Below are positions 47,926 to 64,000 of a DNA stretch of 64,000 nucleotides, in pieces. The stretch lies in NCBI GenBank assembly GCA_003254925.1, contig QANZ01009179.1, positions 222,604 to 286,603 on the forward strand, read 5' to 3'. The stretch's first letter is position 1, and every line of letters starts with the position of its first letter. This DNA is from Chamaecrista fasciculata (lineage: Eukaryota; Streptophyta; Magnoliopsida; Fabales; Fabaceae). The translations under genes and the position numbers were made by a program. A model generated the notes under the pieces. It was given only the letters and a program-made list of their open reading frames with translations. It did no database searches and was not told the DNA's origin.

Positions 47926-48988
47926 TTTTCTCTCTCTCTTCGAAATCGGAATCGGAATCGGAATTCCGCCGGAGCTGTAAGGATTTACCGTCGTCGCCGA
48001 ACAGGTTCTTATCTCGAAGTAAGTGAAACTTTCTCTCTGTGTGGTTGTTGTTCTTCCTGGTTTTGAGAATCAGTTCTACTGGTTCTCTAGTTTCTAATTT
48101 CTGTTGAAGCTGAATTCGTGGATTTGTGTTTCGTGATAGCTGAATTATTGTGTGATTGATATCTTCCTTTCTTGATTTGATTTTTTCTAAGAATATTAGA
48201 TGAATCGGTGGAGTTTAGAATCGTTTTTGTTCTTGGATAACACCGTTTCTTCGTTTGGATTGAATTGAATTTCTTCTTCTCAACATATCAGTAGGAGTTG
48301 GAAGAACATACAAGATGGTTCCATTATATGAAATTTATTATTATTATAAACATTTTTTTTGGTAAACTGTTTAATTTTAAATTTGGGAGTGAATATGCCG
48401 CGCATTTTTTGGATTATTGCAAATATCGCATTTCTCGAGGTAGAGGTTCTCTCTGATTTGTCTCCATTTGTTTCGCTTAGGACAATAATTTGTTTTCTTC
48501 CTTTCGGAATTTCTTTTAAAAATTTCACTGAGCACAAACAAATGATTTAACAACTGTAGAAAATTAAAGGAAAAGACAAATAGTGAGAGCATCGCGTTAT
48601 TCTGAGCAAAAAAAAAAAAAAAAANAGAGAGAGCATCGCGTTAATGTTAGGTGGTTGAAATTGTTGACGCGTGGAGATAGCTGGACGCATCCTTAGCCAG
48701 TTGTCTTGAAATGCGGTTTCATAATAATCAATCTCTGCTCATACATCCACACTATTTTTTCCCTAAAAAATCATCAAGAAATATCCGATTCCTTTAGTCC
48801 TTCCTGCTATTAAAAGATCTTCCGTATTATTTTTCACTAAATTCCAAACCCGTGAAAGAAAGATTTATTAGTTTTCAATAACATTTACGCGTTTTAGGAC
48901 TAACTAATTTAGTGACTTTTATATGCAGGCATTTCTTTCTTTCTCTATTCATTTCGGAATTTTGGTCAACGAGTACTGGAAGTAGCAG
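47850..48988 (+). other. 5' leader and leader intron of NET4
   Basis: The CT-rich leader exon ends CTCGAA/GTAAGTGAAA (donor at 48019). The intron ends at ATATGCAG (48928). A 60-base second leader exon precedes the ATG at 48989. A single N at 48625 sits between two copies of GAGAGCATCGCGTTA, so this intron may carry an assembly seam. Confidence 0.6.
47891..47940. repeat. (CT)n-rich tract in the NET4 leader
   Basis: A 27-base pure CT run at 47891-47917 followed by interrupted CT repeats. Typical of plant 5' leaders. Confidence 0.85.
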
Positions 48989-51900
48989 ATGGCTGATTCT
49001 GAGGTAAGATTCAGAGATGGAACTCAACTCCAAATATATTTATTGCTACACTTGTGACATATGTAGTTTGTCCGATGCCTTGTATAATAGTGTTGGAGGC
49101 TCATAACACACAGGGCAGTGCCCAACTGGGGACATGGGAAAATAACAAGATAGATAATTGATTTGCTCCTTGTATTGTTTGGTGAACTTGTGTTTGTGTG
49201 GTTTGAATTAACTTAATAACATAGCAATGGGCTTATGTGTAAGAGCCAATGACAACCACTTACTTTTATTTTGGTCCTGAAGTTATTTGTCTTATTAGTA
49301 AGACATTTATCATCTAGTTTTTTTTTTTTCCGAGATAGAGAGGGAAGGGCCGGCTCCTGAGATATAGTCAAAGTGAATTCCTCTTTTATATGGATAATTA
49401 GAACTAATACATAATCTTCCATTTTAGATGTATTTGAAATAGTCATCAATTTCCAAGTATATAATGTTCCTCGTCCTCTCTCCCTTTTTTGTTTCTACCA
49501 GTTGGTTTCCTCACCTAATAGTACTCAATGATTCACTTGGTTAATTCTGACATAATTGTCCTGGATTCTTTTTCAGATTAACCTAAAGAAGCAAATGAAG
49601 AGGTTGGAATCAAAAAAATCACATTCCTGGTGGTGGGATAGTCACATCAGTCCCAAGAACAATAAGTGGCTTGCAGAAAATCTTGAAGGTAAGCAATTAT
49701 ACGTGTAGCTGCCGTTTATGTGTTAACTATTGAATTGAATAAAAGAAAACTCAAACGTAAGATGCTGCTTCTGTTCTCCAAATCATGCTTAAGTAAATCA
49801 AAGAAAAGCTTTTTTCAAATATGCGAAAAATTAGCTTAGAAATAGTAAGGCCAGCTGTTAGTCCAGGTTTTATCGTCAGATCTTTGTATATCATTGACCT
49901 ATCTAGATAAGGTGGTTGTCTAAGGATGTATGTGTCATATCTTTACAGTTTGGCGTATAGTTATAGTTAGAAGCTTGAATTAAAAGTTTCTTTTGATTCT
50001 ACGTCCGTCCTACTAGTATAGAAATTAAACAATGGATGGGCCAGTACTATTAAGTATTAAGAACGTTTGAGAAGAAATTTCAATATGGAATTTTAACGTA
50101 TGTTTTGAAAATAAAAATTCGCTTAAATCTAAGGTCATTTTTTCACGTCATAGTACGTTTGTAATGGATATATATTTAAGACAAGGTTAAGCCCAATTTT
50201 GTTTATTATTGGCAGATTCTTTTTCTTTTTTGGTCATATTGGTGATTGATGATGTGGTTTCTCTTAGCTTGCTTTGATGCCTGTAAATGTTTACCCCCTA
50301 CGTGTCTACGTATTAAAAAGAAATGTTCTAGTCAACAAAGCCCTGTGTCTTCTAACGACATTTGTTGCACTTACACTGGGGTTTTAGGTCATCAAGGTTG
50401 GGATATTTGTCACGTACTCTAAAGAAGGAAAAGCTAATATTATCAAAGAAATTAGTATCGGTGCAATATTTTATTCTTCTCTCTTCCTAGCCCTTATCAA
50501 CTTGAGTAATTTGCTGTTCCCAACCTCCCTTCAGTTGGGGAGGAGTTAGATTTTATCGTATTGTTTATTGAATCACACGGTAATTTCAGGCTTAAAAGGA
50601 AAAGCCTGGTAATTTTTTCCTTCGTTTTTCATCACAATGTCATTCAAGAAAATAACTAAACGATATTGCATCACAGAGATGGACAAGAGCGTGAAGCGAA
50701 TGTTGAAGCTGATTGAAGAGGATGGAGATTCATTTGCCAAAAAGGCTGAGATGTATTATCAGAAGAGGCCTGAGTTAATCTCGCTTGTGGAGGAATTCTA
50801 CCGCATGTATCGATCTTTGGCTGAACGTTATGATAATGTGACTGGAGAATTGCGGAAGAATATACCCTCTGAACTTCAATCTCAAGGCTCTGGTTTATCA
50901 GACCCAGGATCTGAGACATTCTCTACTTGGCTTCCCCCCAGAAAAATAGGCCGTCGTGTATCTGCCAATCGAGCTCCCGGGTTTGATGTCTTCCTTGGTT
51001 CTGGTGGAAATAATTCTGATGTTTGTCAAAAAGAAGATGAGTCCTCCACCTTAACAGATTCTGATGGAGAATCTGATGATGATTCATCCGTTAACAATTA
51101 CTCAGTTATCTCAGGGAATGGTAGTGAGAATGGGCTAAACAGAAAAATACTTGAATTGGAAATTGAGCTTCGCGAGGTGAAAGAAAAGCTCTCCACACAA
51201 GAGGAGGAGAATGGAGAGGTTTCTTCATCTAGAGGGCCTAGAAATGAGAACATTGATGCTATTCTTGCCAAAATAAATGGGTATGAGGAAGAACTGAGGA
51301 TTGCAAATGAGAAGTTAAGGCTTTCCACAGAAGAAACCACCAAACTGAAGATCATGCTTGAGAAATACAGGTCAAACATGGAATCTGCAAATTCGCAGAC
51401 TGTTTTAGATTTAGCATCAGATGAAGAAGACATCCAGACAGGAGCTGTTGATGGATTGGAGAAGGAATATTCGGAAGCAGATAGTAATACAACGTTGCTG
51501 AAGGAAGAGCTGGAAATCACCAAACAAAAACTCGACGATTCAGAGAAAACAATTGCTTCATTGAAATTGGAGGGCAGTAAATCCTCTGAAAGAATTCAGC
51601 AATTGCAGAATCAGATTGAGTCAGCTCGGAAAGATGCCACTGCTTGGAAATCCAAATTCAACACAGAGAAAAGAGAGAGCACCAAACTCCAAGAAAAACT
51701 TGCAAGGCTAAAAACTAGTTTGTCAGACCGAGATCATGAGATCAGGGATTTAAAAACAGCTGTATCTGATGCAGAGCAAAAAATCTTCCCTGAGAAAGCA
51801 CAGATAAAGTCTGAAATGTCCAAATTATTGGAGGAACACACTCACTTGAAAGAGCAAGTCAGAGAATGGGAATGCCGAGGCCGTTCTTTAGAAGAGGAAA

Positions 51901-52361
51901 TCAGAAACATCAACTCTGAAAAATCAGAGATGGAGGAAACACTCAAGGGTGAAATAGAGCTTTTGAAGGCAGACATTAGAGAAAGAGAGAAGACTATAAG
52001 TGATCTCAACGTAAACCTCAACGCACTAAAGTTAGAGATAGAGAATCTTAACGCACAAGTTGGTTTTCTGAAGGGAGAGGTAAATTCCCGAGACGATAGG
52101 ATTGAAGACCTAAACAAGCATTTGCACCAATTGCATATGGAACATGTGGAGTTTATGGCTGAAAAAGAGGAGCTACAAAAAAGAAGTAAGAAACTAGAGG
52201 AAGAGGTAGAGAGACAAAGAAGCGAGATTCTAGAAGGAGCAGAAGAGAAACGAGAGGCCATAAGGCAACTATGCCTCTCAATTGAGCATTACAGAAATGG
52301 GTATGACATGCTAAGGAAGGCTTTTGTGGGCCACAAGCGAGTTCCAGTTTTGGCTGCCTAG
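48989..52361 (+). CDS. NET4: NETWORKED 4-type actin-binding protein (NAB/KIP1-like domain)
   Basis: A plant-specific linker between actin filaments and membranes; Arabidopsis NET4A/B act at the tonoplast and bind RABG3 GTPases through their C-terminus. Three coding exons, 48989-49003, 49577-49688 and 50677-52361, join in frame to give 603 residues. The NAB domain spans about 17-100, with SHSWWWDSHISPKNNKWLAE, then MLKLIEEDGDSFAKKAEMYY and LVEEFYRMYRSLAERYD. An acidic linker follows, then a long Glu/Lys-rich coiled coil (about 170-565), typical of NETs. The C-terminus EAIRQLCLSIEHYRNGYDML is the IRQ motif. The short length and IRQ end favour NET4 over NET1/2/3. The frame before residue 43 depends on the 50676/50677 acceptor (E43 split), which fits the family exactly. 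Confidence 0.94.
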
Positions 52362-53128
52362 TATATATATATATATATCTGCCTCTGAGTCTCATCTTTG
52401 TTTTTTTTGTCGGTTAATGTCATGGGTATCTACCGTTTATCCATGTAACAGTTTAAGCAAGACTAATCCTACTTGGGTTGCAGAGACGAAATGGTTGAGT
52501 CATCCCAACAATGTCGACTCTAAAGAGAGTGTGTATGTGCTATATGTTTGTGGGGTATACATATGGTCCAAAGAGGTCATGAGAAGTGAGAACCATGGTG
52601 GTTCCATGGTTTGATTTTGCTTGCATGATGAGTTGATACTTCTTGATGCGAGATTATTGGTATGACTGAGGTTTTTTTAGGTAGGGAGCTGATCAAGAGA
52701 ATCATTAGGTTTTGAGGAATTGAGTTTAGCTTTGTGGACCAGGGAAGTGCTGATGATGCTTTATATCCCTCTATGGTCTCACGTAGGTTTTGTCTTTTTG
52801 GTGTAATAGTTGTTTATATTCAGTTGGAATTTGGCATTTTGTTTCTTACGAAAATGTTAAATCAAACAAAAAAGTTTAATTTTTTAAAGTATTGGGTATA
52901 GTTTTAATGTCTTTTTCTTTCTTTGGCGGGGACAGTTCTCATAGTGATGGTATTATTTAATCTTATTCTAAATGATTCTACATATATAGCATATATATAT
53001 ATATAGGACATATTTTTTTATATCCGTTTGCTCATGCTTAATATATTTTTTTTTATATTTTTGGTCTCATAGTCATATCTTTTGATTAAACGCAGAATTG
53101 ATCTCATCTTTTTTGTTATATATTTGAT

Positions 53129-53402
53129 GAGTAAACTACCAAATTGGTCCCTGGATTATTGGCTCGCTGACAGATTGGTCCCCGAATTTAGGAAATTGAC
53201 AAATAGGTCCCTGAATTTTTCTAACGAGTCAAATAAGTCCCTGAATAACATGCACAGAAGGATCTATTTGACAAATGTTAGAAAATTCGGGGACCTATTT
53301 GACTCATTAGAAAAATTTAGGAACCTATTTGTCAATTTCCTAAATTCGGGGGTCAATCTGTCAGCGAGTCAATAATTCAGGGACCAATTTAGTAGTTTAC
53401 TC
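53129..53402. mobile_element. Foldback MITE, Mutator-like GTAAAC family (copy 3), with 10-bp target duplication
   Basis: GAGTAAACTACCAAATTGGT to TTAGTAGTTTACTC, 274 bp, palindromic, flanked by TATATTTGAT on both sides (53119-53128, 53403-53412). Close relative of the inner element at 33771-36082. It interrupts an older 'atatttttggtctcat' foldback (about 53040-53560). Confidence 0.9.
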
Positions 53403-53521
53403 TATATTTGATCTTTATAAAGATATGACATAGACATCTTTAACATGTGATATTTGTTGCAAAGATATGGAATTCAATTAATTTTGTAACTTTGACCAAG
53501 AAATATAGGATCAAACTGTAA

Positions 53522-53667
53522 CCTAATAAAAAAAAATATAAGATCAAAAATACATTTTTTCTTCCTAAAAGTATTTCCGCGCCAGGTAGGGGTNCCTAAT
53601 AAAAAAAAAATATAAGATCAAAAATACATTTTTTCTTCATAAAAATATTTCCGCGCCAGGTAGGGGT
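53522..53667. repeat. Direct duplication of tRNA 3' end and flank around a single N
   Basis: 53522-53593 and 53595-53667 are near-identical (CCTAATAAAA... to CCGCGCCAGGTAGGGGT), separated only by N at 53594. The left copy contains the last 16-17 bases of the tRNA plus its terminator region. Confidence 0.9.
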
Positions 53668-53724
53668 CGAACCTACGACTTTCTGCTTAGGAAACAGACG
53701 CTCTATCCACTGAGCTACAGGCGC
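53652..53724 (-). tRNA. tRNA-Arg(CCT): tRNA-Arg (anticodon CCT)
   Basis: The minus strand begins GCGCCTGTAGCTCAGTGGAT and folds as a full cloverleaf: acceptor GCGCCTG/CTGGCGC (one T-T mismatch), D arm GCTC-AGTGGATA-GAGC, anticodon arm TCTGT-TTCCTAA-GCAGA giving CCT, T arm GTAGG-TTCGACC-CCTAC, discriminator G. Box A and box B are intact. A T5 run just downstream (53641-53645 on plus as A5) can terminate Pol III, and a CAA lies about 10 nt upstream. Reads AGG codons. No intron. Confidence 0.95.
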
Positions 53725-53879
53725 AATCTTGCTGGTGTAAAAGTTAAAAAGGTAATTAATTTCTACAAATTTTACTTGATCTCTCCCAAAAGATCGAAGC
53801 AATCTTTTAGGATTGCTCATCGCATGATGAATCTCCTTCACTATCAGTCATTAAGCTTCATTTGAGATACAACCATTTA

Positions 53880-55453
53880 ATGAAAACAACATCAGAAACT
53901 GCCAATTGCCAACGATAATTTCCCAATTCCTTGATTTTTGCAATATTTCAGTGGCGTACAAGTTTTCCCTTTTCTTCTTTCTTTTAAAAAATCTTTGCCG
54001 GAGATATTTACGTAGGAATAAACCGTATCACCACTCACCAGTTATCTTTTCTTGGTCAATGTGGGGATCACCTATCAATAAACAAAATAGAATTGGTCAT
54101 CCTGAAGTTTTGTTCATTTCAGTCAGAACCACTCAAAGTGTTTGTAGATATACATATAGTAATCATCGTCACTAAAAAAAAATTGTAAATTTACCATCCC
54201 TAAATATTAATTAAGGGATACTATTTAATCTTACTCTAAATAGTAAATGTCAACTCGGATTTAGCAAGCTTCAATACTTTAAATCTTGAAAATATATAAT
54301 AAATTACAAGATTATTAACTATGATAATAACAATGGGCAATTTTATTACGCTTCAAAATAACAAAAAGATTGCGTTTTTGTAATCTTCAAACTTGTATAC
54401 ATTAATTATATCTTAATGATATATAATTTTAATAAACCAACAAGTGAATATAATAATATAGATATATATTAAAAAAATGCTAGTTAGAATGTTAGTAACT
54501 AAAGCACAAGATTTCTAAATTTTTTTTGGAATGCCCGATCAGTATTCACAAATTACAATAAGGACACAATAGTGGCTTGCGGTTGGTAAAAATTTACAAG
54601 CATATTCAAAGTCTTGATTTCACAAATTAAATAAAAGAAAATAGTGATTACATATATATACAGACCAAACTGGGAGAATGATGAATCATGAATAAACTAA
54701 ATAGGCAAAATGAACGCAGCCAGGTAGAAATAACAAGGTAAAAGAAATGGTCCCAATATCACATTGAGGGGAAACAAATTTATGTATGGGGATGGGTGTG
54801 GAATACGTGTAGGCAAATATACAATGAATAATGCTGGAGCTAGTACCTTTGGAAATGTTGATATATTTTTTTTTAATGCAACGAAATTTCAAAGAAAACT
54901 TGCCTGGCTGGGATACACAAGATGCATTATGGATTACCTATGCCAACTCTACAAAGTCAAGGTTTCTAACTAGCAAGCTACCTTGTAAAAAAAGTATGCT
55001 AGCTAATAGCCTAATACGAAGTTGTAAAAGGTCAATACTGAAAGACTCCCAATTCATAAAGAAACTTGAAGTGAAGATCTCCAGCATCATCTCACATTTG
55101 AGTCCCAAGTCAGAGCCAACAACCCTATAGATGTATTCAGCCCAAGTCAGCACAAAAAAAATAAAAAGCAGAAGAAAAAAAAAGGAATAAGATCTTGTGA
55201 AGTTTTAATATGTAAAGTTTTATTCGAGTTTGGAGAGAATGAAAAGGGAGAGCGGAGCCCATATGCGGGATTTTTCTTTAAATTCAATTTCTCTCTATCC
55301 TACTTCATATTTTGAAATGCTTCAGAGGATCTCTCCTAAAAAAAAAAGTTTCTGAAAATCTCTCACACACAGACACACATGTAGTTTTGTCACCAACCTT
55401 GGGGCCTTTAGAAACTGCCTTCAATCAATTATGAGTGACACCAAATGCTATAA
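53880..55453. other. Intergenic DNA and 3' UTR of the helicase gene
   Basis: No gene recognised from 53880 to about 55200. The last 200-250 bases before 55454 are probably the 3' UTR of the minus-strand helicase. Confidence 0.4.
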
Positions 55454-62821
<7,368 letters not shown>

Positions 62822-63054
62822 CGTTTTGGGTTTTTGATTCTCGAGCTTCTTCTTCTTCTTCGCACACAGAATCAGAATCAGACAGATAGGGTAGTGAGAA
62901 AAAAGGCATAAACGAGAGGTTCGTGCTTTAGAGTGAGTGAGTGAGTCTCGGGATGACGGTGATACTCAGCCTAGTGATATCTTTCACTTTCACTCTCTCA
63001 TCTCTCTACCTTTCTCTTTCTGTTTTTTTTTCTTTTTTGTGATTCAAGAGTGTT

Positions 63055-63134
63055 ATGGGCCCAATACTTGGGCTTTATTTAGGATCTCTCCTTCGAAGGT
63101 TGAAGTTTAGGCCCAAATACTTGGGCTTTATTTA
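63055..63134 (-). promoter_or_regulatory. Duplicated GGCCCAA/TTGGGC promoter module of the helicase gene
   Basis: TACTTGGGCTTTATTTA occurs at 63065-63081 and 63118-63134, each preceded by GGCCCAA(A)-type sequence (GGGCCCAA and AGGCCCAAA). Another AGCCCA follows. These site II-like motifs lie about 240-310 bp upstream of the helicase ATG, ahead of a CT-rich leader. Confidence 0.55.
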
Positions 63135-63329
63135 AGCCCACGATTTTCTAAACAGGCTCGACAGAGACTTCAAAAATCTGGTCTAACCAGTCTGGATTTG
63201 GTAAAGGAGAGACACATAGAGTGACTAACTTATTCAGTTTTTTTTGTATATGGAGTTTTATTAGATTCAAAAATAGGCAAAATCACCTTCTTCTTCTTTT
63301 TTGGCCCAAACTCAAGTTTCCAAAGACTT

Positions 63330-63715
63330 TGGTTTGGGACATCTCCCATTTGTTTGGAAATATGAAGATGGGAGGGGAAGAGATTGAAGGATTAACTTTT
63401 AATCTCTCTTCTACTCACTTCCTTCATAAATTACAAATACCCTAAATTGGGGTATTTTGGAGGAAAAGTTACTTCTCCAAACAAATGGGAGAGTTTTCCT
63501 TCTCTCCCCCTCCAATCTCTTCCCTCCCATCTCCCTCCATGAATCCAAACAAACCCTTTCTTCCTTTGTTTGAAGAAATAGCTCCTCCTCCAAAATATCT
63601 CATTTTAGGGTATTTGTAATTTGTGAAGAAAGGAGAAGGAAGTTTTCAAACAAGGAGGAGAGGTCTCAAACATCTCTCCTCCCCTTCCATTCTTTCTCAA
63701 TATCCTCAATCCAAA
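63330..63715. repeat. Degenerate foldback repeat with CCAAACAAA ends
   Basis: 'cccatttgtttgg', 'ccaaacaaatggga' and 'aatccaaacaaac' recur in both senses, with CTCC-rich arms and two opposed 'aaatac-cctaaa' segments (63434-63446 and 63604-63618). Similar text is present near 1960-2340. No target duplication assigned. Confidence 0.45.
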
Positions 63716-63724
63716 CAAACTCTA

Positions 63725-63834
63725 ATGCCTGTCGCTGGCCAATTGATTGTTGCATACACAAGGCGGGATTCGAACCCCCAACACTTGTTTAAGCGACCTA
63801 GTGAGCTAACCATTGGACCAACCAAGCTTGGTTG
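63725..63834 (-). mobile_element. tRNA-derived SINE, truncated
   Basis: The minus strand reads TGGTCCAATGGTTAGCTCAC (box A, about 63798-63810 on plus) and GGGGGTTCGAATCCCGCC (box B, about 63765-63778), then TTGTGTATGCAACAATC and GGCCAGCGACAGGCATTAGA. The pattern matches a SINE type common in legumes. The element stops early, so its 3' part is missing. It is not a tRNA gene: there is no closing acceptor stem. Confidence 0.7.
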
Positions 63835-63869
63835 ACAAAAACAAAAAAAAACACCCTTCTGATCTCCAC

Positions 63870-64000
63870 ATTCTACACTAATTGTTAATTTTGTCCCCCA
63901 ATTTTTTTTATGGTCAATTTTGTCCCAATATTTTTAATCAATTTTATTCTTTGCCCTTACGTTAATCAAGTATTAACGATAGAATTTTCATGGGTAATAA
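63870..64000. mobile_element. Left part of a 'tttgtccc' MITE running off the window
   Basis: ACTAATTGTTAATTTTGTCC, GGTCAATTTTGTCCC and CTTTGCCCTTACGTTAATCA match the elements at 9170 and 43053. The second arm would lie beyond 64000. Confidence 0.4.

Noticed and set aside
51098..52261. Antisense ORFs of about 140 residues opposite NET4
   Set aside because: They are serine/leucine-rich shadows of the Glu/Lys-rich coiled coil on the plus strand and show no independent signature.
63765..63838. Candidate tRNA gene on the minus strand
   Set aside because: Box A and box B are present, but the sequence does not close an acceptor stem and continues as a SINE body.

Overview
This is plant nuclear DNA, eukaryotic and rich in introns. 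GT-AG introns, pyrimidine-rich leaders, plant-only families (AP2/ERF cytokinin-response-factor type, NETWORKED actin-binding protein), AT-rich intergenic DNA and abundant MITEs, SINEs and Helitron ends all point to a dicot. The SINE types resemble those I know from legumes, so a legume is my best guess, but the species cannot be fixed from this window. All exon coordinates and alignments were worked out by hand.

Layout: (1) 492-1470, the last two exons of a ubiquitin-conjugating E2 enzyme (+). (2) 6695-7510, an intronless CRF-type AP2/ERF transcription factor (+) with a TATA box, a probable leader intron and a uORF. (3) 7.5-24 kb, a long gene-free stretch holding an LTR-like block, foldback MITEs (one split by a poly(A)-tailed retroposon), a SINE, a Helitron end and tandem repeats. 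(4) 26584-27456, a second, shorter CRF-like AP2/ERF gene (+). (5) 30460-33485, translation initiation factor eIF2-beta in nine coding exons (+). (6) 33703-36677, two nested Mutator-like foldback elements with separate target-site duplications; the inner one carries head-to-head telomere-like arrays. (7) 37192-38767, another foldback element ending at the leader of a DUF1764 gene (CDS 40448-40948, +). (8) 41-47.8 kb, a transposon graveyard with Helitron ends and a Pack-MULE-like element nested in another foldback. (9) 48989-52361, a NET4-type NETWORKED protein (+). (10) 53652-53724, tRNA-Arg(CCT) (-). (11) 55454-62821, a 14-exon DEAD-box RNA helicase (-), then repeats to the right edge.

The genes are not a pathway. 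They are housekeeping genes (E2, eIF2-beta, helicase, tRNA) mixed with regulators (two ERFs) and a cytoskeleton-membrane linker (NET4). The most interesting signal is that the second ERF gene and eIF2-beta, 3.9 kb apart on the same strand, share a homologous 5' module: end of the leader intron, start codon, first coding exon and the following splice donor. This suggests that one gene took its 5' end from the other. The second is the fully resolvable nesting of Mutator-like foldbacks just behind the eIF2-beta stop codon, with inverted telomere-like arrays inside. Several single-N positions sit between near-identical flanks and look like assembly seams.
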